NCBI GenBank assembly: GCA_017935675.1 | Contig: JAGBHE010000036.1 | Coordinates: 29,990 to 93,989 of the forward strand | Direction of reading: 5' to 3' | DNA from: Clostridia bacterium | GTDB taxonomy: Bacteria; Bacillota; Clostridia; UBA1381 | DNA length: 64,000 nt | Part shown: positions 1 through 9,300 of the stretch, one piece after another | Layout: the number at the start of each line of letters is the position of its first letter | Position numbering within the stretch: position 1 is the first letter of the stretch | Translations under genes and position numbers: made by a program | Notes under the pieces: generated by a model | Told to the model about the DNA's origin: nothing | Database searches by the model: none | Seen by the model: only the letters and a program-made list of their open reading frames with translations

Positions 1-1
1 T

Positions 2-2071
2 GGACTTTATAAGGGTATTGATATTTCCGAGGATAGCGTGCTTAATTCTTCTGAAATGATTACGCTTCTTTATAATATGCTTGATGTTCCGCCGTGTGTG
101 GTATCAAACATAGTCGGAGAGGAAAAAAAATATGAAATTCCCGGCGGTGAAACTTTACTTTCACTTAAACGTGATATTTTCAAAGTAAACGGCTTGATGA
201 CAGCTAATCAGTACACATCAATTTACGGCAGCGAAAACATATACAAGGATCATATACAAATATCCGGCATTCTTTATGAATGTGATTATCCAAATGCGGA
301 TGACCTTATCGGGAAAAATGTAGAGGGATATATATATGATAACGGAATTGATACTCCAAGGATTATGTATGTGGGCGAAGACAGTAAAAAGAATGGAACC
401 GTAGTCATTGAACCGAAGGATGTTATATCGGTAAATGATTATTTTACCCAATTTACCTATCAGGAAAATGAAAAGAAAAAGAATATAAAGCTTTCAAATG
501 TATTAAGTGTTATTTTTAACGGTAAGTTTTACAGCAATTATACAAGGGAGGATTTGATGCCGGATAACGGCAGCATAGAGTTTATTGATAACAATTCAGA
601 TAATGTTTATGATATTGCTGTAGTTACTTCATATCAGACTATGCTTGTTCAATCGATAAACAGTACCGATAAAATAATCAGAAATGCATTGGAATTTGAC
701 GGCGCACGGGAAACGCTTGAGCTCGGAGATGATGTAATATATTCAATTTACGGTGAGGCCGGTGAAATAGAGTTTTCTGATATAGAAGTCCAAAATATTT
801 TGAGTGTAGCTATGAGTAAGGATACGGAAGACGCACTGTGTAAAATTTATGTTTCATCGCAAATAACAGAAGGTAATCTTGACTCTAAGGATACAGATAA
901 CAAGAAAATAACAATTGACGGGCAAGAATATGATATGAGCGGGGATATGCTTAGTCTTATTAAAAGCGGTAAAACGCTTTCAGTCGGAAAAAGCTATATG
1001 TTCTACATGGATTTTTTTAATCAGCCGGTGAATTTCAAGGTTGTTTTGGATCAGCCGTATTATGTTCTGAGAAGAATTACGGCCGATGATTCAGACGAAA
1101 CATTGTATGCAAGATATATGGACTTTAACGGAGAATGGACAACAAGTGAATTTGCCGCTAAAATAAATTGCGACGGAGTATCGGGTGATACAGTTAAATT
1201 CGGTAATAAGCTGCGTTCTTTGGAGCCTCAAATTGTTAAATTGAATTTTAATAAAGACGGCAAGATTAATAAAATTATGATTGCAAAACAAAATTCGCCT
1301 TACAATGAGGACGTTTTCAGAAGAACAGAAACCGCGGACAGAAGCTATTATGGTGAGTCAAGAAGCTTTGATACACAGTATTTCTTTGACGCTGCCGCAA
1401 CGACTGTTGTAATTCCGAATGAGCCAAATCAGTCCAATGAGGAGCTTTATTATATAACCAACGCATCGTCGGTGTTTGACGAAAACAAGGGATATACAGT
1501 ATCATTGTATGATCCGGACGAGTTTAATTTTGTTTCGTTAATATCTTATATTTCCGATACCGCAGATGCGGCGGGAAACAAGAATTATAAGATTGTTGTA
1601 TCAAAGGGAGAAATGCTGTCATCTACCGATGAGGTATTGCCGTATGTTGAGGTATATACCGTTGATTTGTGCGGAATGAAATATTTGGGGGCGGACGAAA
1701 GAGTTTTTGATGATGTTAACGTCGGCGATGTTATTGCAACACATTCCAATGCTCAGGGCCGAGTAGATGATGTAAATAAGCTGTTTTCGCTCAACGACCC
1801 GTTTATACCGTATGCACCGGCTAATTTACATAATGAAAATCTGAAAATTTCGGGTACGGTTGAAAAGATTGATTTTGAGAAAAAAAGAATAAAGCTTAAC
1901 TGCGGAAGTACTGTAAATCTGCGTATAGACGAAAACACATCCGTGGTAGTTTATGATAAGAGCGACGGGAAATGTGAGATTATTCCGGCGGCTCATCTGC
2001 AGCGTGCAGATAATCTCCATATAAGAATGTGGTATGCAGTTATTCAGGAGGTAGTCTGCGTAAGAGAGTGA
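2..2071 (+). CDS. SLH-type surface protein, 5'-truncated by the window edge
   Basis: The reading frame is open from base 2 to the TGA at 2071, so the true start lies outside the window; the GTG at 38 is only an internal codon. The first residues (GLYKGIDISEDS...LLYNMLDVP) look like the end of an SLH repeat. The rest is a beta-rich region in which the phrase FIDNNSDNVYDIAVV recurs as FIDNDNDGRYDVIII in the protein at 44290-47160. The two proteins therefore share a family: an N-terminal SLH anchor followed by a long extracellular domain of unknown function. No catalytic motif was recognised. It is the first gene of a co-directional run with short gaps. A cell-wall anchored structural or binding protein is an inference from the SLH-like start and the paralog. 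Confidence 0.75.
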   Translation, partial: GLYKGIDISEDSVLNSSEMITLLYNMLDVPPCVVSNIVGEEKKYEIPGGETLLSLKRDIFKVNGLMTANQYTSIYGSENIYKDHIQISGILYECDYPNADDLIGKNVEGYIYDNGIDTPRIMYVGEDSKKNGTVVIEPKDVISVNDYFTQFTYQENEKKKNIKLSNVLSVIFNGKFYSNYTREDLMPDNGSIEFIDNNSDNVYDIAVVTSYQTMLVQSINSTDKIIRNALEFDGARETLELGDDVIYSIYGEAGEIEFSDIEVQNILSVAMSKDTEDALCKIYVSSQITEGNLDSKDTDNKKITIDGQEYDMSGDMLSLIKSGKTLSVGKSYMFYMDFFNQPVNFKVVLDQPYYVLRRITADDSDETLYARYMDFNGEWTTSEFAAKINCDGVSGDTVKFGNKLRSLEPQIVKLNFNKDGKINKIMIAKQNSPYNEDVFRRTETADRSYYGESRSFDTQYFFDAAATTVVIPNEPNQSNEELYYITNASSVFDENKGYTVSLYDPDEFNFVSLISYISDTADAAGNKNYKIVVSKGEMLSSTDEVLPYVEVYTVDLCGMKYLGADERVFDDVNVGDVIATHSNAQGRVDDVNKLFSLNDPFIPYAPANLHNENLKISGTVEKIDFEKKRIKLNCGSTVNLRIDENTSVVVYDKSDGKCEIIPAAHLQRADNLHIRMWYAVIQEVVCVRE

Positions 2072-2134
2072 GCGGGTTTGAAAAAAACGGCAATTTGAAC
2101 GATTTTTTCAGGCTTGGTTTTGTGAAGGGAGTTA

Positions 2135-4165
2135 ATGATCATAATTATGAAAAAAATATTTATTTCAATAGTTATTGTATCGGCAGTTCTTGCACGGATG
2201 ATGTGTATTAATGTAATAGCTGAGGATTATGGCTGGAAAACACGCTATGCCGGAGATATTAATTCGGACAGAAGTGAATTTTATGCCAAATTCGGTGATA
2301 ATGGCCCTGTATTTGACGGAGACCGGGCATTATATGCAAAATATCCGGCGAGTAAAGCCGATGGATTATATGCAGAGGCTCGCTGCGATATTGAGAGTAT
2401 GCCTGATGGAAATTATACTGTTGAATTTTATTATAAGGGCGGAAGACTTACTTCAGGCACTGATAAAATCAATATTGTTATAAGCGGTCAGGAATATATT
2501 CCCGGTGATTTTACAAGGGAGAATGCCGTTTCTCCGAATGGTGATTCGTGGTATAAATACTCAATGGTGCTTGAAAATTATACTTCGTGTGATAACAATT
2601 ATATTGCTTTCAGGTTTAACGGTCCCATAAATGATGAAGTGGCTATTGACGCTGTTTCCGTAAAAGATGAAGAAGGATCTGAAATGCTCTTTGACGGCGG
2701 ATTTGAATACGCCGGTGGAAACGGCTTTGCATCAGATGAACCATATAACACGACTCCGTATCAGGCAAATGATTTGATGGCGTCATACGGCGGGCTGTCT
2801 CTTACATGGAAAAATCCATCAAGCACCGAGCTTAACAAAATTTCGGTTTATGACATTACAGACGGTGAAGAAATATTGCTCACGGACGAGCTTCCCATAA
2901 CACCGGAGGAGGCTGTATTTTATCAGCCCGGAAATCTGCAGGCCGGAATGTCCCATAATTATAAAATAGTATTTTCGTATGATACTAAAGAAGATTATGT
3001 TTATTATATGAGCGCATCTCATGGAAGCGGTACGGAGACTGTCAGAAACTTCGGTAGTGCATGGAATGTGCAGATATATTATTATGAAGGCGGAATAGGA
3101 CCGGCGTATACCGTGATGGACGAGGCGGAAAAATACAGCGGCAAACAGTCACTGAAGCTTATTTCAAATATTAACCGTAATTACATTGAACTGAAGGAAA
3201 ACTGTTATGTAAGACCGTATCAGTATCCTGCGCTTGAGCCTTATACAAGATACAGGATGAATGTGATGGTAAAATCCGAAAATCTCGGCAGTGATGGTTT
3301 TTGTATGCGTGCCGGCTGGGGCGGTGCAAATAAATCATTTCAGCTTTCTTCGTCTGATTGGACTCTTCATGAATTTGAGTTTGAAACAGGTGCAGACCCG
3401 AGTGAAAACAACAATATTCAGATAACGCTGTCAGCACCGTGTACTGCTGTTTGGCTTGATGACTGGACTTTATACAAGCTTGATGCAGACGGTAATACAG
3501 AAGGTGAGAATTTGATTCTTGATTCGGGCTTCGAGGAATATGAGGTGTCGCACGAAACAGGGACGGTTGACAATCTCAGTGCTGACGATGTAACGGAAAA
3601 TTCTGCACGGATTGAATGGGAGTCAAACGGTGCAAATTCAAAAGTAAACATTTATCAAAAGGTCTTTGATAAATATGAATACCGTGGATTTATGAATTCT
3701 AATATAACCTCTGTGGAGCTGACAAATCTTACAGCCGGCAGAGAGTATACATACATGATTGTACCTCAAAATGAAGATGGTATTGAGGGTCAGGGGCGCG
3801 AAATAACCTTTGTAACCAAATCTGTACCATATATAATAGGCGATACAAAAATGTATGTCGGAAATGAGGAAACAGATATGATTTCCGGCGCAGGCGATTA
3901 CAGAATAGTTACTGAGGTACAGAATTTGGAATACAGTGATGGAATGCCATATACACAGCTGGCAGCAGTGTATAAGGACAATGCTCTTGTAAGTCTTGCA
4001 GAAAAGGCGGAAATCATTAAGCAAACGGATAAGGGTGCCGCTTTCAAGCGTGTAATTTCAACGGTAAGCATTCCCGATAATGACGACGGATATACAATTG
4101 AAGTATTTATATTCGATAGTTTAAAAAACAGAAACATTTTAAGGGATTGCAAAATATTTAATTAA
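2135..4165 (+). CDS. Secreted modular protein: jelly-roll (CBM4/9-like) modules, Fn3, C-terminal AVYKD module
   Basis: A short signal peptide (hydrophobic FISIVIVSAVLA, cleavage probably after VIA) is followed by two carbohydrate-binding-like jelly rolls, each closed by the motif family LFDGGFE or NLILDSGFEEYE (residues about 30-195 and 300-470). A fibronectin type III module follows (about 475-565, with TARIEWE-like and LTAGREYTYMI strands). The C-terminal module of about 95 residues contains QLAAVYKDNALV and recurs in other secreted proteins of this locus. No catalytic residues are apparent, so a glycan-binding or adhesive role is inferred. Two ATGs compete: at 2135, only 3 nt after AAGGGAG, and at 2147, 15 nt after it; both give a signal peptide. 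It sits 63 bp after the SLH protein in the same transcription direction. Confidence 0.75.
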   Translation: MIIIMKKIFISIVIVSAVLARMMCINVIAEDYGWKTRYAGDINSDRSEFYAKFGDNGPVFDGDRALYAKYPASKADGLYAEARCDIESMPDGNYTVEFYYKGGRLTSGTDKINIVISGQEYIPGDFTRENAVSPNGDSWYKYSMVLENYTSCDNNYIAFRFNGPINDEVAIDAVSVKDEEGSEMLFDGGFEYAGGNGFASDEPYNTTPYQANDLMASYGGLSLTWKNPSSTELNKISVYDITDGEEILLTDELPITPEEAVFYQPGNLQAGMSHNYKIVFSYDTKEDYVYYMSASHGSGTETVRNFGSAWNVQIYYYEGGIGPAYTVMDEAEKYSGKQSLKLISNINRNYIELKENCYVRPYQYPALEPYTRYRMNVMVKSENLGSDGFCMRAGWGGANKSFQLSSSDWTLHEFEFETGADPSENNNIQITLSAPCTAVWLDDWTLYKLDADGNTEGENLILDSGFEEYEVSHETGTVDNLSADDVTENSARIEWESNGANSKVNIYQKVFDKYEYRGFMNSNITSVELTNLTAGREYTYMIVPQNEDGIEGQGREITFVTKSVPYIIGDTKMYVGNEETDMISGAGDYRIVTEVQNLEYSDGMPYTQLAAVYKDNALVSLAEKAEIIKQTDKGAAFKRVISTVSIPDNDDGYTIEVFIFDSLKNRNILRDCKIFN

Positions 4166-4217
4166 TTATGTACAATATAATGCTGACATAAAATATATAA
4201 AGAAAGAAGGAAGTTAA

Positions 4218-6302
4218 ATGAAAAAATCAAAAAAACTTTTAAGTGTAATTACGGCGCTGTCCCTGTCAGCAGCGATCTTGCCGATGAGTATATCAGCGTC
4301 AAGTCCTACATATAACGTAGTTGACTGGCTGCCGGACGCTCCTTTGGGTGTGCATGCGTTCATTGAGGGTGCGGATAATTCTCTGGCTGCAGTAAGAGCC
4401 GCATCGGAACAGGTATATGATGGAAAGTATTCGCTGAATATCGATAGTTTTACAGGAAACTATCATGCAAGAACTGTTGAGGCTAATATTCCTCTTACCA
4501 CTGATGCAAAAAGCGGCGACAAATATAAGGTAAGCTTCTATTATATGAACTACGGCTCAGGTTGGATGCAGGATGTAAAGGTAAGATTTACAGATACAGT
4601 AAACAATCAGCAGAATCTCACATCAACGACTCATAATTCATCTTCAGCTCTGGACGTCCCCGGAGAAATATGGAATTTGGTAGAATATGAAGGCACATTA
4701 TCAGCAGACGCACATTATCTTCAAATTAATTGCTGGGCCGGAAACAAGTACTTTGATAAATTAGAAGTACGCAAAATAAATGATGACGGTACTCTCGGTG
4801 ATAATATTGCCTTTAACGGAAGCTTTGAACAGGTTAAATATTATAATGATACTACAACATATCCGGTCAATTGGGGAACAAAGTATTATGGAAATAACGG
4901 ATATAATGTAGATGAGCATACGTATGAGAACCGTGCAAGCATATTTGAAGCTACAGATGCTTATGCGCAGTCCGGAAATCGTTCCTTGCTGTTATACCTT
5001 GGGTACAAAGGTGAGGACGAAGCAATGCAGATCGAAACATACTTAAAGGATATACTCAGAGAAGATACGAAGTATAAACTGACCTTTTATACATACGGTG
5101 TTCCGATCCCTTCGGGAAATAACGCAGCCCAAAGAAGCGGATTCGGTTCTGTAAGAGAACATGACTACGAGTATGTATGGGGAGGTTTATCAAGCGATAA
5201 TTCAAGGGCATGGACCAAGGTAGAGCATACCTTTAACGGAAGAGGAAAGAATACCATTGGTTTTAATATGTGGGATCCCGGCGCAATATTAATAGATAAT
5301 ATTTCGCTCTATGCATTGGACGGCGACGGTAATATTACAGGCGATAATCTTATGATAAACGGTGATTTTGAAGAGTATTTTGATTTTGCTGCGGAAAAGG
5401 AAGCATCTTCCAAACTGGCAAATGACAACTGGAAGGCGGAAACGCAAAATCAGCCCGAGGGTTCAAAGATTTCGGACTTTGTACATTATGTAGATAAGGG
5501 TAACGGTGATTATGCGGTACATCTTCACTATGGAGGTGCTGCTGCAAGCAATACCGGAGTAGGCTTTTATAATAATACATTGTATAAGCTTGAAAACGGT
5601 AAAAACTACAGAGTTCAGTTTGATGCAAAGCTTTCATTCGAGGGATATTACGGCGCATATTATGCAAACATTGTAAGTGTATATCTTAATGCCTATAATC
5701 TTGCAAAGTCAAACGAGCAGAACGGATACGTTATTGAAGAGCTGGAAGACGGATGGAGAAGATATTCGTTTACTCACAGTGCAGATTCTTCACAGGGACT
5801 TGAAAAGAGATTTTTGATCAATATGCAAAGACATTGTGATTTTATGCTTGATAATATTTCTGTATGTGAAGACTATGGCGACGGAACATACGGAAGTAAT
5901 CTTGTTACAGACGGTGATTTCCAGTCAGTGTATGAGAAGGAGAGCTATAAATTAGATACTGTATTAAAATACTATGAGGGTGACTCCTGTTATGAGGCAG
6001 ACGGTGTATGGATAGATAATATCCCGGTAAAATATGCAGTTGAAACCACTATAGCAAATAATCTTATTGAAGACGGTTTTAATGTTAATCTGATTTACTG
6101 TGTATATAAAGACGGAGCCCTGGAAAAGGTTGCATTTATGGAGAAAAGCATAGCGGTGGGTGACAGCCAGCTTTATACATCCGGGGATTTTGAAATAAAG
6201 GATAACAGCGCAGGTAATTATGAAATAAAAGCGATGTACTGGAATAATTTTAATGAGTATTATCCTTATGCGCCGGCTAAAGTATTTAAATCTGTAGAAT
6301 GA
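4218..6302 (+). CDS. Secreted protein with three CBM4/9-like jelly-roll modules and AVYKD module
   Basis: The signal peptide is clear (KKSKKLLSVITALSLSAAILPMSISAS). Three successive jelly-roll modules of about 160-190 residues are each followed by the linker signature GDNIAFNGSFE, GDNLMINGDFE or GSNLVTDGDF, typical of CBM4/9/22-like tandem binding modules. The final module of about 90 residues (YCVYKDGALEKVAF...AMYWNNFNEYYPYAP) is related to the C-terminal module of the previous gene. There is no SLH, dockerin or sortase signal, so it is probably released or held by binding its ligand. The start ATG has a good site (AAAGAAGGAAG) 6-10 nt upstream. No enzymatic motif was found. A non-catalytic glycan-binding role is inferred from the modules and from the adjacent anchored glycosidase. 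Confidence 0.75.
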   Translation: MKKSKKLLSVITALSLSAAILPMSISASSPTYNVVDWLPDAPLGVHAFIEGADNSLAAVRAASEQVYDGKYSLNIDSFTGNYHARTVEANIPLTTDAKSGDKYKVSFYYMNYGSGWMQDVKVRFTDTVNNQQNLTSTTHNSSSALDVPGEIWNLVEYEGTLSADAHYLQINCWAGNKYFDKLEVRKINDDGTLGDNIAFNGSFEQVKYYNDTTTYPVNWGTKYYGNNGYNVDEHTYENRASIFEATDAYAQSGNRSLLLYLGYKGEDEAMQIETYLKDILREDTKYKLTFYTYGVPIPSGNNAAQRSGFGSVREHDYEYVWGGLSSDNSRAWTKVEHTFNGRGKNTIGFNMWDPGAILIDNISLYALDGDGNITGDNLMINGDFEEYFDFAAEKEASSKLANDNWKAETQNQPEGSKISDFVHYVDKGNGDYAVHLHYGGAAASNTGVGFYNNTLYKLENGKNYRVQFDAKLSFEGYYGAYYANIVSVYLNAYNLAKSNEQNGYVIEELEDGWRRYSFTHSADSSQGLEKRFLINMQRHCDFMLDNISVCEDYGDGTYGSNLVTDGDFQSVYEKESYKLDTVLKYYEGDSCYEADGVWIDNIPVKYAVETTIANNLIEDGFNVNLIYCVYKDGALEKVAFMEKSIAVGDSQLYTSGDFEIKDNSAGNYEIKAMYWNNFNEYYPYAPAKVFKSVE

Positions 6303-6385
6303 TTATTGAGATGGTGTATTAGACAGTAAGCTATATATCCTTCCTCATTTAGCTAATGCGCAAAATTGGAAAGGAAGAAATATTT

Positions 6386-9300
6386 ATGACATTTAATATC
6401 AAAAGAACAGCAGTATTATTATTGTGTCTTACGATGATTTTTTCACTGATGCCGTCAGCCGTAATGGCTGACGACATCGAAAGCTGGCATGTTGAAAGAA
6501 TGAATAACCATTCCGGAACAGCAACGATTGACAGGAGTGTGTATGCTCACGGTAACGGTTCACTGAAGCTGACCTCTCCCGATCCTACGGGTGACGGAAG
6601 ATATATAATGCTTACGCAGAATGTAAACCTTAAAAAAGGAAAGATTTATTATTTTGGTGCTTATGCGAAAGCAGAAAAGGCAACGGCAGATTTTCAGATG
6701 ATTATAAATTGGGAAAAGAGATATTCATTCACCGACATAGGTCAGAGCTTTGACTGGACCGAGTTTACATGGATGTACTATTCAACAGAAAATCAAACCA
6801 TTACGCTCAGAATCTGCCTTGAGGGTATAACCGAAGCAGTGTGGTTAGACGATATTCATTTTACGGATATTGAAACAGATGAAAATCTTCTTAAAAATAC
6901 TACTTTCGATACTGTAAGCTCAAGCTCAAAAGACGGCGCGATAAATGCACAGATTCCTGCTGAAAAGTATAAAAATGATGAAATATATAAAAATATATTG
7001 TCATCCGATGTATTTTCGATTGAGGATATGAATAAAATTCAGGGCGCTCTGAAATATATTCCGGTCCAAAAAGCAGAGAACATTACTATTGACGGGAACG
7101 GTGACGATTGGGGAAATTATAATAAAATTTATCTGCCTACATTGCCTGAGCAGTACTTTGACATTGCAAATGACGGAAAACCGTTTGATTTGGACGGATA
7201 TTCGTGCTTTGCATATGATGATAAATATTTTTATGTATATACCGAGGTTGAAGATGACGTACATTACGTAATCCCGGGGGGAAACTATTGGCAGACTGAC
7301 TGCATTCAATATGCAATATCAACGCTTGACGAGTCTTTTGGCACGGAGATAGGTTTTTTATATGACCCCAAGGATGATTACTGTGATATTCATGGGCTGG
7401 GCAATGGTTCAGTGCCTGCCATGACAAAGGCAAAACGTGAGGGAACAAAGACTATATATGAAATGGCGTATCCGTGGGATATTAAATTTACCGAGGTTCC
7501 TTCGGAGTTTAAGTTTAATATGATTGTAAACGATAATGACGGGGGAGAAAGACGGTATGATATTGAATATGCTCCGGGTATTTCCGCTTCAAAGGACAAT
7601 GCAAGATTTCCTATACTGAGCCCTGTAAAGGAAGGAAATGAATGGTATGCATGGATAGAAGCAGGCGAAGGAACAGAGCTTTATATAAATGAGGAGCACA
7701 GCTTTAACTATTTTGTTGTTAATGACAGTGATGCGGAAAAGAAAATAAAAGTAATAAACAATGTGAATGATGAGGCTGAGCTGCTGACGGTGCCCGCTCA
7801 CTCCGGTGTTCACCGGGAAATGAAAATTACATTTACAGAGCCGGCAAATTTTGATTTAATGCTTGATTTTGAAGATGAAAGCGGACGGGCTAAGCAAGCA
7901 AAGCTTGATTTACGTCTCATACAGATGACCGCAACGGTAGAAGAAACGAAAAAATATATTGAGGTTTTGGAAAATCAGGTTAAACAGCTCAAAAAGAAAA
8001 TAGCGGAATGCAATAAAAAGGGTATATCAACTCAGTATGAGGATAACAGGACGTATATACTTGGAAATTGGATTGAATTTCTTAATGAAGACATTGCTAA
8101 TAACGATCTTTACAGAGTGCATTATACCGCACGTACAACAACTAAGATATATGAAAGAACAATGGCGGATCTTGAAGCGTATTTAAAGGGCGAAAAGAAG
8201 CCGCGCTCTGTTCCGGTCTATCTTAACGATGAGGTGGAGATGGACAAAACCGGATTTTATTCAAATGTTGAGCTCCCGGACGGAACTGTAACGAAGCAGC
8301 CTGTCGCTTTGCAGGGGTATATGCTTGCAAGGGATTATGCGGAAACTAAAAACTACGGTGGAAATATTACTCAGATTGAAATAGGTCCTTCAATGTGGAT
8401 GAACAGAATACCGAGCTGGTCGCTTGGTGCGTCAGGCGGCGATTGCTCTTATGGTTATTCTACCGAAATAAAGCATAGCGGAAATCATTCTTTTAAAATG
8501 GAATATAAGAGTGAATTTGTCGGGAACACATTTTATTTGTTTACCCAGACAGTGCCTACTAAGCCGGGAGAAACTTACATCCTGAAGGGATGGGTTAAGG
8601 GCGATAATGTACAGGGTGCAACAATTATGCCCGGATGGTGGAATTATCCGTCCCAATATCTGCTTGAGGGTACGTATGATTGGAAGGAATTTGAAACAAG
8701 TGCGGTTGCAGACGGCGACAGTATGATATTGATGTGGCTTATAGATTGTCCCGGTACGGTATATCTTGATGATTTAGAGCTTTATTGTGACAGTGATCCG
8801 CAAAAAACAAATCTCCTGAAAAATGCGGGCTTTGAGGATGGCGACGGCGTTTTGCCTGTTGCGGATAAAACTGCAACAGAATTTATTTCTCAGTTAAATC
8901 GTCTGGAGGTATGCGAGGAAAACAATATCTGGGTGGACTTTCAAGTAGGTCCCAACTGTTTCTGGCCTGACATAATAGAGGAATACGGCATAGCTCAGGA
9001 GGGCGGAGTTATGGTTAAGTTTAACATAAACGCCCCTCTCGCAAAACAGCTTGTGGAAGAACATATCCGGACAATTTTACCGATTGTGCTTGAATATGAT
9101 TGTGTAAAATCCATTAATTTAGTAAATGAGCCCGATTTTGAAACAAACAGATGCGGTGATTTTTACAATGAGGATTGGTGGGGGTTTCTTAGAAACAGAT
9201 ATAATAACAGCATAGAGGAGCTTAATGCTTCCTACGGGACGAGCTTTACGGATTTTACACAGGTGGATATGGAAGCCGATAACAGAATGCCGGCTAAAAA

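Noticed and set aside
6356..6385. Ten-residue extension before the giant glycosidase signal peptide
   Set aside because: No ribosome site before ATG 6356, whereas ATG 6386 has AAGGAAG at good spacing and starts the signal peptide.
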